Source: Calamus simplicifolius (Eukaryota; Streptophyta; Magnoliopsida; Arecales; Arecaceae). From it: a DNA stretch of 64,000 bases. The notes below the pieces were generated by a model. That model did not search any database. It was not told the origin of the DNA and saw only the letters and a program-made list of their open reading frames with translations. Where the stretch lies: positions 447,785 to 511,784 of the forward strand of contig UESW01004572.1 of assembly GCA_900491605.1 (NCBI GenBank). Reading direction: 5' to 3'. Position 1 is the stretch's first letter. The number at the start of each line of letters is the position of its first letter. The position numbers and the translations under genes were made by a program. This document shows, piece after piece, positions 21,368 to 32,180 of the stretch.

Positions 21368-22372
21368 TTCACAACAAAAGCCCGGTGCCCCGGCACTCAA
21401 AGCCCTGCACTAGCCAGGCACAAAGCCCGGTGTACCACTGCAGAGCAGTGTGCCACTGGCTCTCAACAACAAAAGCCCCGTCGGCACTCAAAGCCCTGCA
21501 CTAGCCAGGCACAAAGCCCAGTGTACCACTGGCAGAGCAGTGTGCCACTGGCTCTCAACAACAAAAGCCCGGCGCCCCGTCGGCACTCAAAGCCCTGCAC
21601 TAGCCAGGCACAAAGCCCAGTGTACCACTGGCAGAGCAGTGTGCCACTGGCTCTCAACAACAAAAGCCCGGCGCCCCGTCGGCACTCAAAGCCCTGCACT
21701 AGCCAGGCACAAAGCCCAGTGTACCACTGGCAGAGCAGTGTGCCACTGGCTCTCAACAACAAAAGCCCGGCCCCATCGGCACTCAAAGCCCTGCACTAGC
21801 CAGGCACAAAGCCCAGTGTACCACTGGCAGAGCAGTGTGCCACTGGCTCTCAACAACAAAAGCCGGCGCCCCGTCGGCACTCAAAGCCCTGCACTAGCCA
21901 GGCACAAAGCCCAGTGTACCACTGGCAGAGCAGTGTGCCACTGGCTCTCAACAACAAAAGCCGGCGCCCTGTCGGCACTCAAAGCCCTGCACTAGCCAGG
22001 CACAAAGCCCAGTGTACCACTGGCAGAGCAGTGTGCCACTGGCTCTCAACAACAAAAGCCCGGCGCCCCGTCGGCACTCAAAGCCCTGCACTAGCCAGGC
22101 ACAAAGCCCAGTGTACCACTGGCAGAGCAGTGTGCCACTGGCTCTCAACAACAAAAGCCCGGTGCCCCGTCGGCACTCAAAGCCCTGCACTAGCCAGGCA
22201 CAAAGCCCAGTGTACCACTGGCAGAGCAGTGTGCCACTGGCTCTCAACAACGAAAGCCCGGTGCCCCGTCGGCACTCAAAGCCCTGCACTAGTCGGGCAT
22301 AAAGCCCAATTAACCACCGGCGGAGCGGTGCACCAACGGTTCCTTACAGTCAAGACCCGACACCCTGCCGGC
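21368..22372. repeat. ~99-bp tandem array, 10 copies plus a decayed one
   Basis: The phrase CACTCAAAGCCCTGCACTAG starts at 21394, 21485, 21584, 21683, 21780, 21878, 21976, 22075, 22174 and 22273, so the spacing is 97-99 bp except the first (91). Units are nearly identical and contain inverted pairs such as CCACTGGCAGAGCAGTG. A more diverged eleventh unit follows to about 22372. The array lies between the integrase stop and the antisense gene, the hypervariable 3' region known from Tat elements. Because 99 is a multiple of three, frames run open through it. I see no reason to think it is translated. Confidence 0.9.
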
Positions 22373-22756
22373 CAAATGAGAGCTAAGTCCCGCAGGCGTC
22401 AAGCTGCACGCCAGACCAGCACCAGGTCCAATACTTGACAAGGCGTTGCCCCTATAGCCCCGAGGGGCCTACCAGCCTAATCCCCGACCGGCGGCGTCCC
22501 CGCTCATAAAATTCAACCCTACCTAGCTCTAACTCTCGGGTTCAAGCGACTAAGGCGGGGTGGCGCGGGTGGGGAGGTGTCCCCCGGAATTATCAGAATG
22601 AATAGAGTCGTGGGGCCACATATCAATCAATGAAGTCAACAACAATTCAGAGATCATTGTGAAAATTATATTCATTAACTGAGAAGGACTACAAAACTCC
22701 GACGTAGTCGGGCTTACAAAAGCAAGAAAAGACAAAGCAAAATCACGGGCGCGAAC
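22373..22756. other. Spacer between array and antisense gene
   Basis: No gene. It probably holds the 3' untranslated end of the antisense gene on the minus strand. Confidence 0.4.
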
Positions 22757-24971
22757 TCATGGCTCTGCCGGAGCGGGCTCGTCGTCGGAAGGGGCCTGGT
22801 CTGACACTGTTCCAATTCGACCTCCAGGGCGCGGGGGAAATTTAGATCCCTGGCCACCTTCTCCTTGGCGTGCTGGAACCCATCAAGGAATACAGCGGCC
22901 GAAGCTTCGGCCAAGTCATCTGCGAAACGATCAGACAACTTGTATTCCTCAACGAGCCCGGCAGCCCGAGCTTTCTCCGCGGTGAGGGCCTCTGCCGCGA
23001 CCCTTTCAGCCTCTCGAGCGCGGCTCATCTCCTCGCGAACGCGCTCATCTCCTCCTCACACCGGCAGGTCTCCTCCCTTGCCACTCTTGCCTCTTCCGCC
23101 GCTGCGCCCGCCCGGTCCTCGGCCTCCTGGAGAGCGGAGGTCAGCTCAGAGATATGCATATCTCTGGCCATGACCGCGCTCACAGCCTCCGTCATCTGAG
23201 AAAGCGCCGCGCGCGTGCGGTCGGCCTCCATCTTCGCCTGGCTCGTGGCGGCCCTCACCTCGCTCGCGCAGGTCTCCTTGACCGCCTCCAGCACCCTCTC
23301 TGCGCTTCCGCGCGGCTGGGCCTCCTCGATCTCCTTCTGCGTCTCCCGCAGAACGTTCTTTCCCCCTTGGATTACCTCCCTGGCGGCCCTCAGGGAGTGC
23401 GCGATCTACACGCATAAACCCAGGTCAGCAAAATATATATATATGAACAATAAAGGAAAAAAAAATGAAAAGATTACTTACCTGACCACGGCAGCGTAAG
23501 AGTCCCGAAAGAATGCACCCGCCCCCTGATGGCTGAGATCCTCAATGATCCTAAGATCAAAGACTGGACCCAGGACCCGCTCGGCCCAATGGCCGTCGTC
23601 CAGGAAATCTCGGGGCGGCCTGGGTGCGCCCTTGCCTCCCTCCGCCGTTTCGGATGTCCCTGGCTCTATGTGCGGGCCGCTCCTAAGTGGCCCCTCAGGG
23701 GGTGGGCTCGCGGGACCGGATGGTCCCTCGCCCCAGTCCCTGGCAGCGTCTGATGGGGTCGCCCCCCCGGGGACCGGGAGCTCTTCGGTTGGCACGTGCG
23801 TCCCCGCTGCTGGCTCTTCGGCGGCCCTCCCTGTCGCTCCCACCTCCGGCGGAGTGTCGGCCGTAAGGTCAACCTCCGGAACGGCTGGGACGTGTGGCGG
23901 AGCAGGGGGTGGGGAGACTGGTGTCGGAAGGGAGGCCCGGATCATCGGGCGTTTCGGGGCCGGGGCCTGCTGGCCCCTGGACGGCCCTTCTCGGGCCCTT
24001 TTCTTGGCGGCCCTTATCAATTTCGCAGTTGGAATTTTCATTGCTGCATGACACAAGTTAGGTTTTCAGAACAGTAAAAAAAAAAAAAAAAAAGAAAAAA
24101 GAAAAAAGAAGAGGGGCAGAATTTCTGGCTAAGTATGGAGAAGGCTTACCCCGATGGGAGACGAGGCCCGCCAACTCGAAGTTGTCCTCCGCTAACAGTA
24201 GGGTGTACCGGGGAATTTCGGAGGTCAGCAATAACCCCATTGCCTCCCGGTCTCCAGGCTGAATAGCCACAGCGTTCCCCCGGAGGTCGGGGTCTCCCCA
24301 CCGGGGGCAGACTTGATCGACATTGGCGAAGAAGAAGCGGGGTTTCCACCCCTTGATCGATGAAGGCAGAAGAAGCTTCAAAACCCTATTAGGTCGGGGC
24401 TGAAACAGCCACCACCCCTTCTGGGCTCAGAGGGAATAGAAGTTACAAAATAAACTAATCCTAGGGGTGATACCTAGACGATGACAGAGAATGATGAAGG
24501 CACTAATTACCCGACAAGAATTTGGGACTAGCTGGGAGGGGGTCAAGGAGTAAAAGTCGAGAAGATTGACAAAAAAAGGGTGAAAAGGGGGACGAAGACC
24601 TACCTGTAGGCAGATCTCGTAGAGAGCTACCCGACCGGGTCGGGAGGAAATGACCCGGTCGTCTGGGGTTGGCGGGAATAATTCGATTTCCTGAGGGATC
24701 CTGTAACGGGCCCGGATCCTTTCCAGGTCCGACCGCGTCAGTGAGGAGGCCACCCCCCTGGGGATTCCTCCGCCCTCGAGGAGGTCCCGGCCTCCAGCCG
24801 GCGGCCCCTCAATGGGGCTCCACCGACGACCCGTCGCTGGGCCAAGGGGACGCGGTCCTCTGAATCAGAGGACCACTCAGATGGGGGAGAAGGAGTGGGA
24901 GAAGTATGACGCCTCACAGAGGGAGGACGGTCCTCAGAACCGTCCTCCGAGGTCCAAGAGGGTGAACTCAT
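22757..24971 (-). pseudogene. Antisense spliced gene with Transposase_28-like domain
   Basis: An extra gene inside the Tat element, on the opposite strand to gag-pol. The proposed ATG is at 24971-24969. Exon 1 (24971-24150) has an acidic Ser-rich leader, then RIRARYRIPQEIELFPPTPD, FHPFFVNLLDFYSLTPSQL and GWKPRFFFANVDQVC. This resembles the Pfam family 'putative gypsy type transposon' (Transposase_28, PF04195), whose function is unknown. Exon 2 (24043-23482) is Pro-rich with a basic stretch (AAKKRAREG). Exon 3 (23405-22757) is a long Ala/Glu/Arg coiled coil ending in an acidic tail. Splice sites are good (GTAAGC, GTAAGT; acceptors CATGCAG, GTGTAG), and intron 1 joins in phase. Lesions: a G-run shift near 24758, a TGA at 24429-24427 (from CGA by C-to-T), and shifts near 23403, 23030 and 22810. 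Confidence 0.75.
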
Positions 24972-25458
24972 GAGTAAAGATGGCCTAAGACGGGAAAGGC
25001 TGACCTGAGAGAGCAAAAAGACCAGGCGCGGGCTCGCAGGTTGCAGGAGAAACTGAAGAGCACGCGAGGAGGAAGACGATGTCGAAGGCGGTGTGACAGC
25101 AGTTCACCCCCCCCCTCACCTAGCTTTATTGGGTTTTCAAAACGTCCCGCCATGTCTCGTCGGCCATGCGGCTCTTTGCCATACGCTGGCTCGCCTCGAG
25201 GAACGCCCCAGCGCGTGGTGCGGCACGCCCCCAGCCAGTGGTGGACCCATCTGACGCCGCCATAATGAGAGGAAATGATGATGCGCCTTTTCACGGACTC
25301 CGAAGAGCCCATCCTCATTCTCAAGGGTGATCATGGCTAGCACAGTGTACGGAAGGCCGCCTCCTTACATCCCCCGCACCGTCCGCATAAAAGGCAAGGC
25401 CGGGATCAGCCACGTGGAGAACGCCCCTTGAGCCTCAGCAGTGGGACCCGCTTCGCCC
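24972..25458 (-). promoter_or_regulatory. Probable promoter/leader region of the antisense gene
   Basis: The stretch between the antisense start codon and the PPT. No other gene is recognised. If the antisense gene is transcribed from its own promoter, it must lie here or in the 3' LTR. No clear TATA box was identified. Confidence 0.3.
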
Positions 25459-25473
25459 CAGGGGCGAGGGGGC
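25459..25473 (+). promoter_or_regulatory. Polypurine tract of the Tat element
   Basis: CAGGGGCGAGGGGGC lies immediately before the 3' LTR (TGATATG at 25477). It is the usual primer site for plus-strand DNA synthesis. Confidence 0.75.
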
Positions 25474-25476
25474 ATC

Positions 25477-27160
25477 TGATATGACTGATCCCAGTGTCGT
25501 TAGAAAAGGTAACGGCATCCACTGTCATTTTCCCCACCCCCGGGATCCCCTCGGGATCGGGGGGTGGGGTCATCATTTCTTAACCCTGAGGCCCCCATCG
25601 GTCTCGGGGTCCACTGTCATTTCCCCACCCCGGGACCCCTTCGGGATCGGGGGGTGGGGTCATCATTTCTTAACCCCAGGCCCCCACCGGTCTCGGGGTC
25701 CACTGTCATTTTTCCACCCCTGGGACCCCCTCGGGGTCGGGGGGTGGGGTCATCATTTCTTAACCCCAAGGCCCCCCGGTCTCGGGGTCCACTATCATTT
25801 CCCCACCCTCGGGACCCCTTCGGGATCGGGGGGTGGGGTCATCATTTCTTAACCCCGAGGCCCCCACCGGTCTTGGGGTCCACTGTCATTTCCCCACCCC
25901 CGGGACCCCCTCGGGGTCGGGGGGTGGGGCCATCATTTCTTAACCCTGAGGCCCCCACCGGTCTCGGGGTCCACTGTCATTTCCCCACCCCCGGGACCCC
26001 CTCGGGGTCGGGGGGTGGGGCCATCATTTCTTAACCCCGAGGCCCCCACCGGTCTCGGGGTCCACTGTCATTTCCCCACCCCCGGGACCCCTTCGGGGTC
26101 GAGGGGTGGGGCCATCATTTCTTAACCCCGAGGCCCCCATCGGTCTCGGGGTCCACTGTCATTTCCCCACCCCCGGGATCCCCTCGGGGTCGGGGGGTGG
26201 GGCCATCATTTCTTAACCCCGAGGCCCCCATCGGTCTCGGGGTCCACTATCATTTCCCACCCCGGGACCCCCTCGGGGTCGGGGGGTGGGGTCATCATTT
26301 CTTAACCCCGAGGCCTCCACCGGTCTCGAGGTCCACTGTCATTTCTCCACCCCCGGGACCCCCTCAGGGTCGGGGGTGGGGTCATCATTTCTTAACCTCG
26401 AGGCCCCCACCGGTCTCGGGGTCCACTGTCATTTCCCCACCCCCGGGACCCCCTCGGTGTCGGGGGGTGGGGCCATCATCATAAAATTTCTCGGGATGCT
26501 CCAGCACTTGCACTCCCCTGGGACCCTCTCCGGTCTCGGTGGGGAAGCTGTCGGCAATAGGCATGCAACTTAGCCGTCAAGGAAGACAACAGCCCCAGGC
26601 CGCATGGTACTCACACGTGATTCTCAGTACATCCGTGATTGCATCCCGTTACGGAGGGCCATGCCTCATAACGGCGTATGGGGCATTGCATGTCCCTGTA
26701 CACGGCCATATCTTGCTACGGCGTACGACACGCTACTACTCGCAACTGTGCTTAGTCTCATCAGCTGGCGGCGCGCACTGCATGCCCTCGCGGCCGCTGG
26801 ACACGTATGATATCACATCAACAGGAGGTACGGGGATGTCTCCGGCACGTGTAGCTGTGGTACGAAGGCAATCTCTTTTGATTGAAAGATAAGGTATTAG
26901 GACAAATATAAGAGCATGGGCAAGCGCTGTAAGTGTCATCTGAACTCTGGTTTTTCTGAGCTTTCTTCTTCCCAGCAAAAACCCTAACTGCCTCAGCTAC
27001 TCTTCGCTGAAGCGGTTCTTTGTCTGAACCCAAGCGACTGACTTGATCGTCGGAGGGTCCCCACCGGCGCCACCGGTCCCCGGGGACTTTTCTTGCAGGG
27101 CTTCGAGGAGAACGACGTCCGTCTTCCCCGACGTTCAAGGAAGGTGGTTTGGCGTCATCA
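25477..27160 (+). repeat. 3' LTR of the Tat element
   Basis: 1684 bp with the same ends as the 5' LTR. It carries ten full ~90-bp hairpin units (TCATCATTTCTTAA from about 25568 to 26380) against eight, which accounts for the roughly 200-bp length difference. The single-copy right half differs from the 5' LTR by about 11 substitutions and three small indels. Confidence 0.92.
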
Positions 27161-27165
27161 GGATG

Positions 27166-27261
27166 ACCATGCAATGGCTAGTGGCAAAACCTCTCAAACT
27201 ACCCTTCGAGAGCTTGGGTTTGAAGGCAAAGAGGCTAGCTAATTTGCTTGCTTCCTTTTGT
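27166..27261. other. Host DNA between the Tat element and a LINE insertion
   Basis: Before the Tat insertion this joined directly to the sequence ending at 14254. No gene is recognised. Confidence 0.5.
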
Positions 27262-27278
27262 AAGATTGCAAATGGGTT

Positions 27279-27740
27279 GGTTCGGCCTTCATCATTCGCA
27301 GGCCACAGAGCGATATGCTGGCAGCTGACGGATTTGGTACCCTGAATTTCTCTGTCCCTATGTCTGAGCTTTATGCTCATGGGCAGGTATTTCTTATGCT
27401 TCTCAGACTCTTCGAGCACAGAGGCTTGTGATTGAGGGAGACTCTATGACAGTCATACAGTGGATGCAGAAGGAGAGTGTTCCTGATGTATCCACCAATC
27501 CGATCCTCAGGGATATTTGGACCATGCTTCAGGAGGTGGATACTGCCCAGATTCGACATGTATTTCGTGAAGCCAATACGGCAGCTGATTGGGCAGACGA
27601 CCGTGACTCAGCATGTAGGTTATAGGATATGGAGGATGGGTGACCTCTGTCCCCCTGTGTTGTTACAAATTTTATATTCGGATGTATCTGGGTTGACCCA
27701 CATTAGACTAGTATGATCGCTCGTCTGTACAAAAAAAAAA
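27279..27740 (+). mobile_element. 5'-truncated LINE insertion with 17-bp target duplication
   Basis: Bounded by identical copies of AAGATTGCAAATGGGTT (27262-27278 and 27741-27757) and ending in an A-run. It encodes only the end of the RNase H domain (AFIIRRP, then SVPMSELYAHG; IEGDSMTVIQW near 27432) and the conserved tail (HVFREANTAADW near 27558, YSDVSGLTHIRLV near 27676), with frameshifts between the pieces. This is the classic product of abortive target-primed reverse transcription. It is a relative of the LINE at 5176-6496. Confidence 0.9.
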
Positions 27741-27764
27741 AAGATTGCAAATGGGTTAAATCGA

Positions 27765-28495
27765 TTCATGATTTGTTCTAGTTTCAATCCGACTAGATTC
27801 AATTCGGTCCATATTAAAAGATTCATATTTTGGGTTGGATTGGAAAATTGACTTCAATTTAAATTCGAATTGGATTCGATGAATCTTATATTTTTTTGAT
27901 CCTATTTGATTCGAACCCAATTTATCCCGACCGATAAATTTTAATTATATAAATCATTTTCCTATACTCTAATTATTTTTATAAATTCAATTCTAATTTT
28001 AATTTTAATTCTTCTTTTCATCCTAACAACCGAATCTCCTCCCATATTTTTTATTATATTTAGATATTTATATTTTATTATTTATTAGGATGGATTCTTA
28101 TTTATAATATCCTTAAGTATATCAATAAATTTTTAAATATCATAATTTTAAATATAAGAATAATTATTTTCTTGGATAGAATTAAGAGTAGTTGAATAAA
28201 AATTAGTTTAAGTCGATTATTTTTAATCTCATTTAAATTTTTTAATAGATCTATATTTAATTATTAATTACTAGATTTTAGCAATAAAAACTAGTTAGAT
28301 GCTGACTTAAATAAAGTATTTTGGATAAGACCCGAATAATCCATCAAATCTAAAATTTCTTTCATAAATCCAATCTAATCCAATCCAATTCACTAAATAT
28401 GAGTTGGGTCTAAATTCAGAATGAAGATCCGAATGTAAAATCAGATTGAATTGGAATCAAGCATAACTAAAAATTAATGTTCCGATCAATTTACA
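27765..28495. repeat. AT-rich dispersed repeat, copy 1
   Basis: The ends are rich in AATCCAATCCAATTC- or TTGGGTTGGATTGG-type sequence in opposite orientation, with a long AT-rich centre. The centre is clearly related to 29690-30190 (shared runs such as ACTCTAATTATTTTT and TTTATATTT(T/C)ATTATTTRTT). It is probably an old non-autonomous DNA element. No coding capacity. Confidence 0.5.
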
Positions 28496-28860
28496 GCCTT
28501 ATTATTTATTTATTTATTATTATTAGTAGTAGTAGTAGTAGTATTAGTATTAGTAAGTCAATTCCCTCATCCGCTAGCTTGTTATGAACGGCGGTACCAA
28601 GCCCTTCTCTCAAGGTGGATTAGATATAGAGTCTCCCTTGATGTAGGTTTTACTTTCTCTTCTCAAAAAATCTCTACGATGGTAGCAGAGAGATACCCCC
28701 AAGCTCTGTTAATGAACCTTTGCCACATCCTGCCACCAACAACGTAAGCTCTCCGAAAAAGATATGAGAAAATATTCACGTGTTTTAAATGCAAATAGAA
28801 CAAATAGGCTCAGAGCGACAATGAAGTTCGTTAAACCGCCCCTTGTCACTAGACGATCCT

Positions 28861-29230
28861 CTAACCTTCTGTTTGGATGGAGAGAAAATTAGGAAGGAAA
28901 AAAAATTAAGAGAAAAAATAGAAGGTGGTGGGCTCCACATAAAAGTTTTCTCCCCGTTAGATAAAAAACTCAAAAGTGCTCTTTTATTTTTTTTTTCATT
29001 CCAATATTGACCCTTCCAAAAAAATAACTGATGCATTTTTAATCATATATAATAAAGATATTATTACCATTATAAATTATCAACTTTTTCTTCTCTCTAT
29101 TTTTCTTCCACTCATCCAAAAAGAATGAGAGAAAATATTTTTCTTCAATTTTCTTTCTCTTCAATTTTCTTTTCTTCCACTTTTCTTTTCTCCCAGTTTT
29201 CTTTCCTCCCATTTGTCTCTCCAAATAAAT
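28861..29230. mobile_element. MITE-like inverted-repeat element
   Basis: The left end, CTGTTTGGATGGAGAGAAAA followed by GGAAGGAAAA, pairs with the right end, whose reverse complement contains TTTGGAGAGACAAATGGGAG then GAAAGAAAAC. Terminal repeats are about 50 bp and imperfect, with an AT-rich interior. No clear target duplication. It resembles the MITE at 2343 in its TTTGGA ends. Confidence 0.5.
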
Positions 29231-29339
29231 GCACGAGCTTACGTTGGCATAAATAGGCTACACCTTTTTCTATTTGGTTATTGCCGGGCCATACCAATTG
29301 ATGAGGTGAATCCATCACTAATTAGGACTTCAAATGGGC

Positions 29340-30240
29340 CATCTCACCTATAATTCGGCTTGATCTTGGTCTGATTGGACTTGGCTCGATCAGTATTTGA
29401 AACTTCATGAGTTGGGTCATATATATTTAAAATTGAGTTGGTCTAAATTCAAAATCAAACCTAGGCATTATATTTTTTAACTGCCGACTTAATTTTGATT
29501 CCATTGGATTTGTCTCCATCGGTATTTGAAAACTAACGAGTTAGATTGTATGAAAATATTGAGCTGATCTAAATTCAAAATTGAACCCAAAATCTTATAT
29601 TTTTTAATTCATCATGCAACATTCGAGTCTAACTTGAATCAATAATAATTTTTAAAAAAGCCATACTCAACCTAACCTAGTCCGATCCAAAAATCTGAAT
29701 TATATACCTCATTCTCCTTTACTCTAATTATTTTTTGTTAATTCATTTAATGAATTCTCATTTAAATAAAATTTTCTTTTTCTATTTTAATAATTATATC
29801 TCTTATCATTTATTTTTGCTTACTATATTTAAACATTTATATTTCATTATTTGTTTTGATGGGTTCCTTTTTATACTTTTCTTATGTACATCAATATATA
29901 TGTTTAAAAGTATAATTTGTAGACTTAACAAGGGCCAATTATTTTGATAAAATTAAAAGTTTTTAAATAAAATTTAAGTTTAAGTTGGCTCTTTATAGGT
30001 TTCTTTAAATTTTTTAGTGAATTTATATATAATATCAATTATTAGTTTTAACTAAAAATAATAACTAAGTAATTGATTCAAATATAAATTCAACTAGATT
30101 GAATCCTAGTTTGAACCCGAATATTTTTAATTAGGCCATGTCATACTTAACCTTAACATAATCTAAATAACTATTAGGTCTGAAATCCTTTTTATCATTT
30201 TGATCTGACATGATCCATTTGTGGCCTTATTAGTAATATG
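29340..30240. repeat. AT-rich dispersed repeat, copy 2
   Basis: A second, diverged copy of the element at 27765-28495, in the same orientation. No coding capacity. Confidence 0.45.
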
Positions 30241-30622
30241 GGCGCCTGTAAAATAATGTGAGCCTATTTTATACTAAAATGCTTTATAACATCATCAACA
30301 TCCTAAATATTATTGGTTATGGGAAATTTTACCAATATCTACAATAATAACGCCACTAACAGGCAAAGGAACTAGCTTTTTTCTTTTTCTTTTTTTTGTT
30401 GCTCCTTGGTTAGCGATAGTGTGGAGCCTCTCATCATCTTTGCTTTTGAGCTCATCTTGAGCTCTCTAAAGCTTCGATCCATGCTTTGGATTTGAAAACT
30501 CTAGTTTGTATCTTTTAGGTTGGGTTTCTTCTTGAACTATAGTTCAGAGAGATCTTTCCAAATTCAAGCCCTTTTCTTTTCATCAAAACTTGGAGAGCAC
30601 TCCATTTTCTATCATCTTCTCC

Positions 30623-30624
<2 letters not shown>

Positions 30625-30656
<32 letters not shown>
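30625..30656. repeat. (CA)16 microsatellite
   Basis: Sixteen uninterrupted CA units. Confidence 0.95.
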
Positions 30657-30658
<2 letters not shown>

Positions 30659-31958
30659 ATGTTTCATTTGGTAGACTCTTTCCTCTAACTTGGTGCCTAC
30701 TCTAGAGCTGCTTAATCCCCTAGAGGCCTCTTGTTTCCCTTTATCACTAACTCATTTGCTAGTTACTTGGCTTTGGTTTGAATACCTCTCAGATCAAAGC
30801 TTCTAGCCCCTCTCCTTCTAATGGTTCCAATATGATGTATCATTCCTAGAAAAATGTTGCTTCTACCTTGATTGGCACTAGTTTCTTTCTTTGTTAGATT
30901 TGCTTGGCTAGAAATATCTGAGCCCCTTACTCTTAAAACCCTGTCAAAATCGTTGAAGTCAACTCTTTCTCTAGCCTAACTTCCTCCTACTTTAAAGAGC
31001 TGAAGATCTCCGGGCTAACTTGGATGTTGTTTAGGAGGTCAGAGAGCCTGCCTTGTGGCAAAATTCTAGACTTGAGGTAGAGCAATTTGAATTCTTACCT
31101 CTTATCAATGTTGCTACCTCCTTGGTCTCTGTGATCCAATCACTCCTCTAATGTGATCTCCATCGGCCTGAAGTCAAGCATAAATTGAGCCTCTTCTCCT
31201 TTTCTAGTCAACTCCCTTTTAACTAATTGGCTCAAGTTTGAGGGATTCTAGGTCCTTGCTTGCATGTGCTGCACCCCCACTCCATACTTAATGAAAGTTT
31301 CTAGCTTGGTTCTTCCTAAGAAATTCAAGATGTTCAATAATTGATTTTACAAGAAATTTCATGTTCTAATATGTGCCCATTAAGGTAGAAGCCATGTGGC
31401 ATCTTATGTCCTCTTCATACTAAAACTCATAAGACTGAGCTAAAGTCACAACCAAAAGATGAGATCATTTTAGTAATGTTAAAATAATAAAACTATGTGG
31501 TTGCCTTAGAGATTGCTATGGAATAGAGTATACCAAGTCACCTTGGTCTATGAATTCTTTTGCCATCCATGTACCTCATCCTCATCACTATAATAATATA
31601 ATTATCATTTTTATGTCCTATATGTCATTGGCTGCTATCCTAAGCATGGGAGCGATGCCAAAAGAGCCAATAATGAAGGAGAGTGATGGATACATATCTT
31701 GTATAATACAAACTTTATTTACTTTGTAGGCTACCAAACTCCTCCCTTGATGCCCACACCACAAAACCTAGAGCTTTATTAGGAGAAGATAATCCAAATA
31801 GGATTCAAACTCCTAGTCTCATCCAAACTCTATTTAGGATAAGGTTTATATAAGATGGAGTAACCATCTTATCTTAATCTTTATTGGGAGCAAAGAATTC
31901 ACATGGGATTCAACTTTTAGTCTTATCCAAACTCCATTTAGGATCAAGTTTAGATAAA

Positions 31959-32180
31959 ATGGACCAATGTTCTTATCTTATTCTCCTTATAACCCATACA
32001 AATGCCTCATGAATCTTAGGTTGGGTATGAAAACCTAACCCTAAGTCCAACATATCCTACTCATCCATAATGGACCAATGTTCTTATCTTATTCTCCTTA
32101 TAACCCATACAAATGCCTCATGAATCTTAGGTTGGGTATGAAAACCTAACCCTAAGTCCAACATATCCTACTCATCCATA
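31959..32180. repeat. Perfect 111-bp tandem duplication
   Basis: 31959-32069 and 32070-32180 appear identical by eye, beginning ATGGACCAATGTTCTTATC and ending ACTCATCCATA. Identity implies a recent duplication or an assembly artefact. Confidence 0.9.

Larger units (their letters stand above)
14255..27160 (+). mobile_element. Full-length Tat-lineage Ty3/gypsy retrotransposon
   Basis: A complete element of about 12.9 kb. It is flanked by a perfect 5-bp target duplication GGATG (14250-14254 and 27161-27165), with LTRs starting TGATATGA and ending TCATCA. Internal order: PBS, gag, protease, RT, RNase H, a second (archaeal-type) RNase H, integrase, a ~99-bp tandem array, an antisense spliced gene, PPT. 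The second RNase H and the long region after integrase are hallmarks of the plant Tat group (Retand/RIRE2/Ogre relatives). Every sense domain is interrupted by one-base frameshifts or stops, so it cannot be autonomous now. The non-repeat LTR parts differ at only about 11 sites in 686, so the insertion is recent. Confidence 0.92.

Noticed and set aside
21368..22372. Possible CRISPR array
   Set aside because: The whole unit is repeated without variable spacers, in a plant retrotransposon.
21450..22438. Open frames with a 33-residue repeat across the tandem array
   Set aside because: A 99-bp period keeps frames open by arithmetic; both strands are open and no start signal or domain is present.
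27166..27280. LINE sequence starting right at the 3' LTR edge
   Set aside because: The 17-bp duplication places the LINE start at 27279; the preceding ~96 bp is host DNA.
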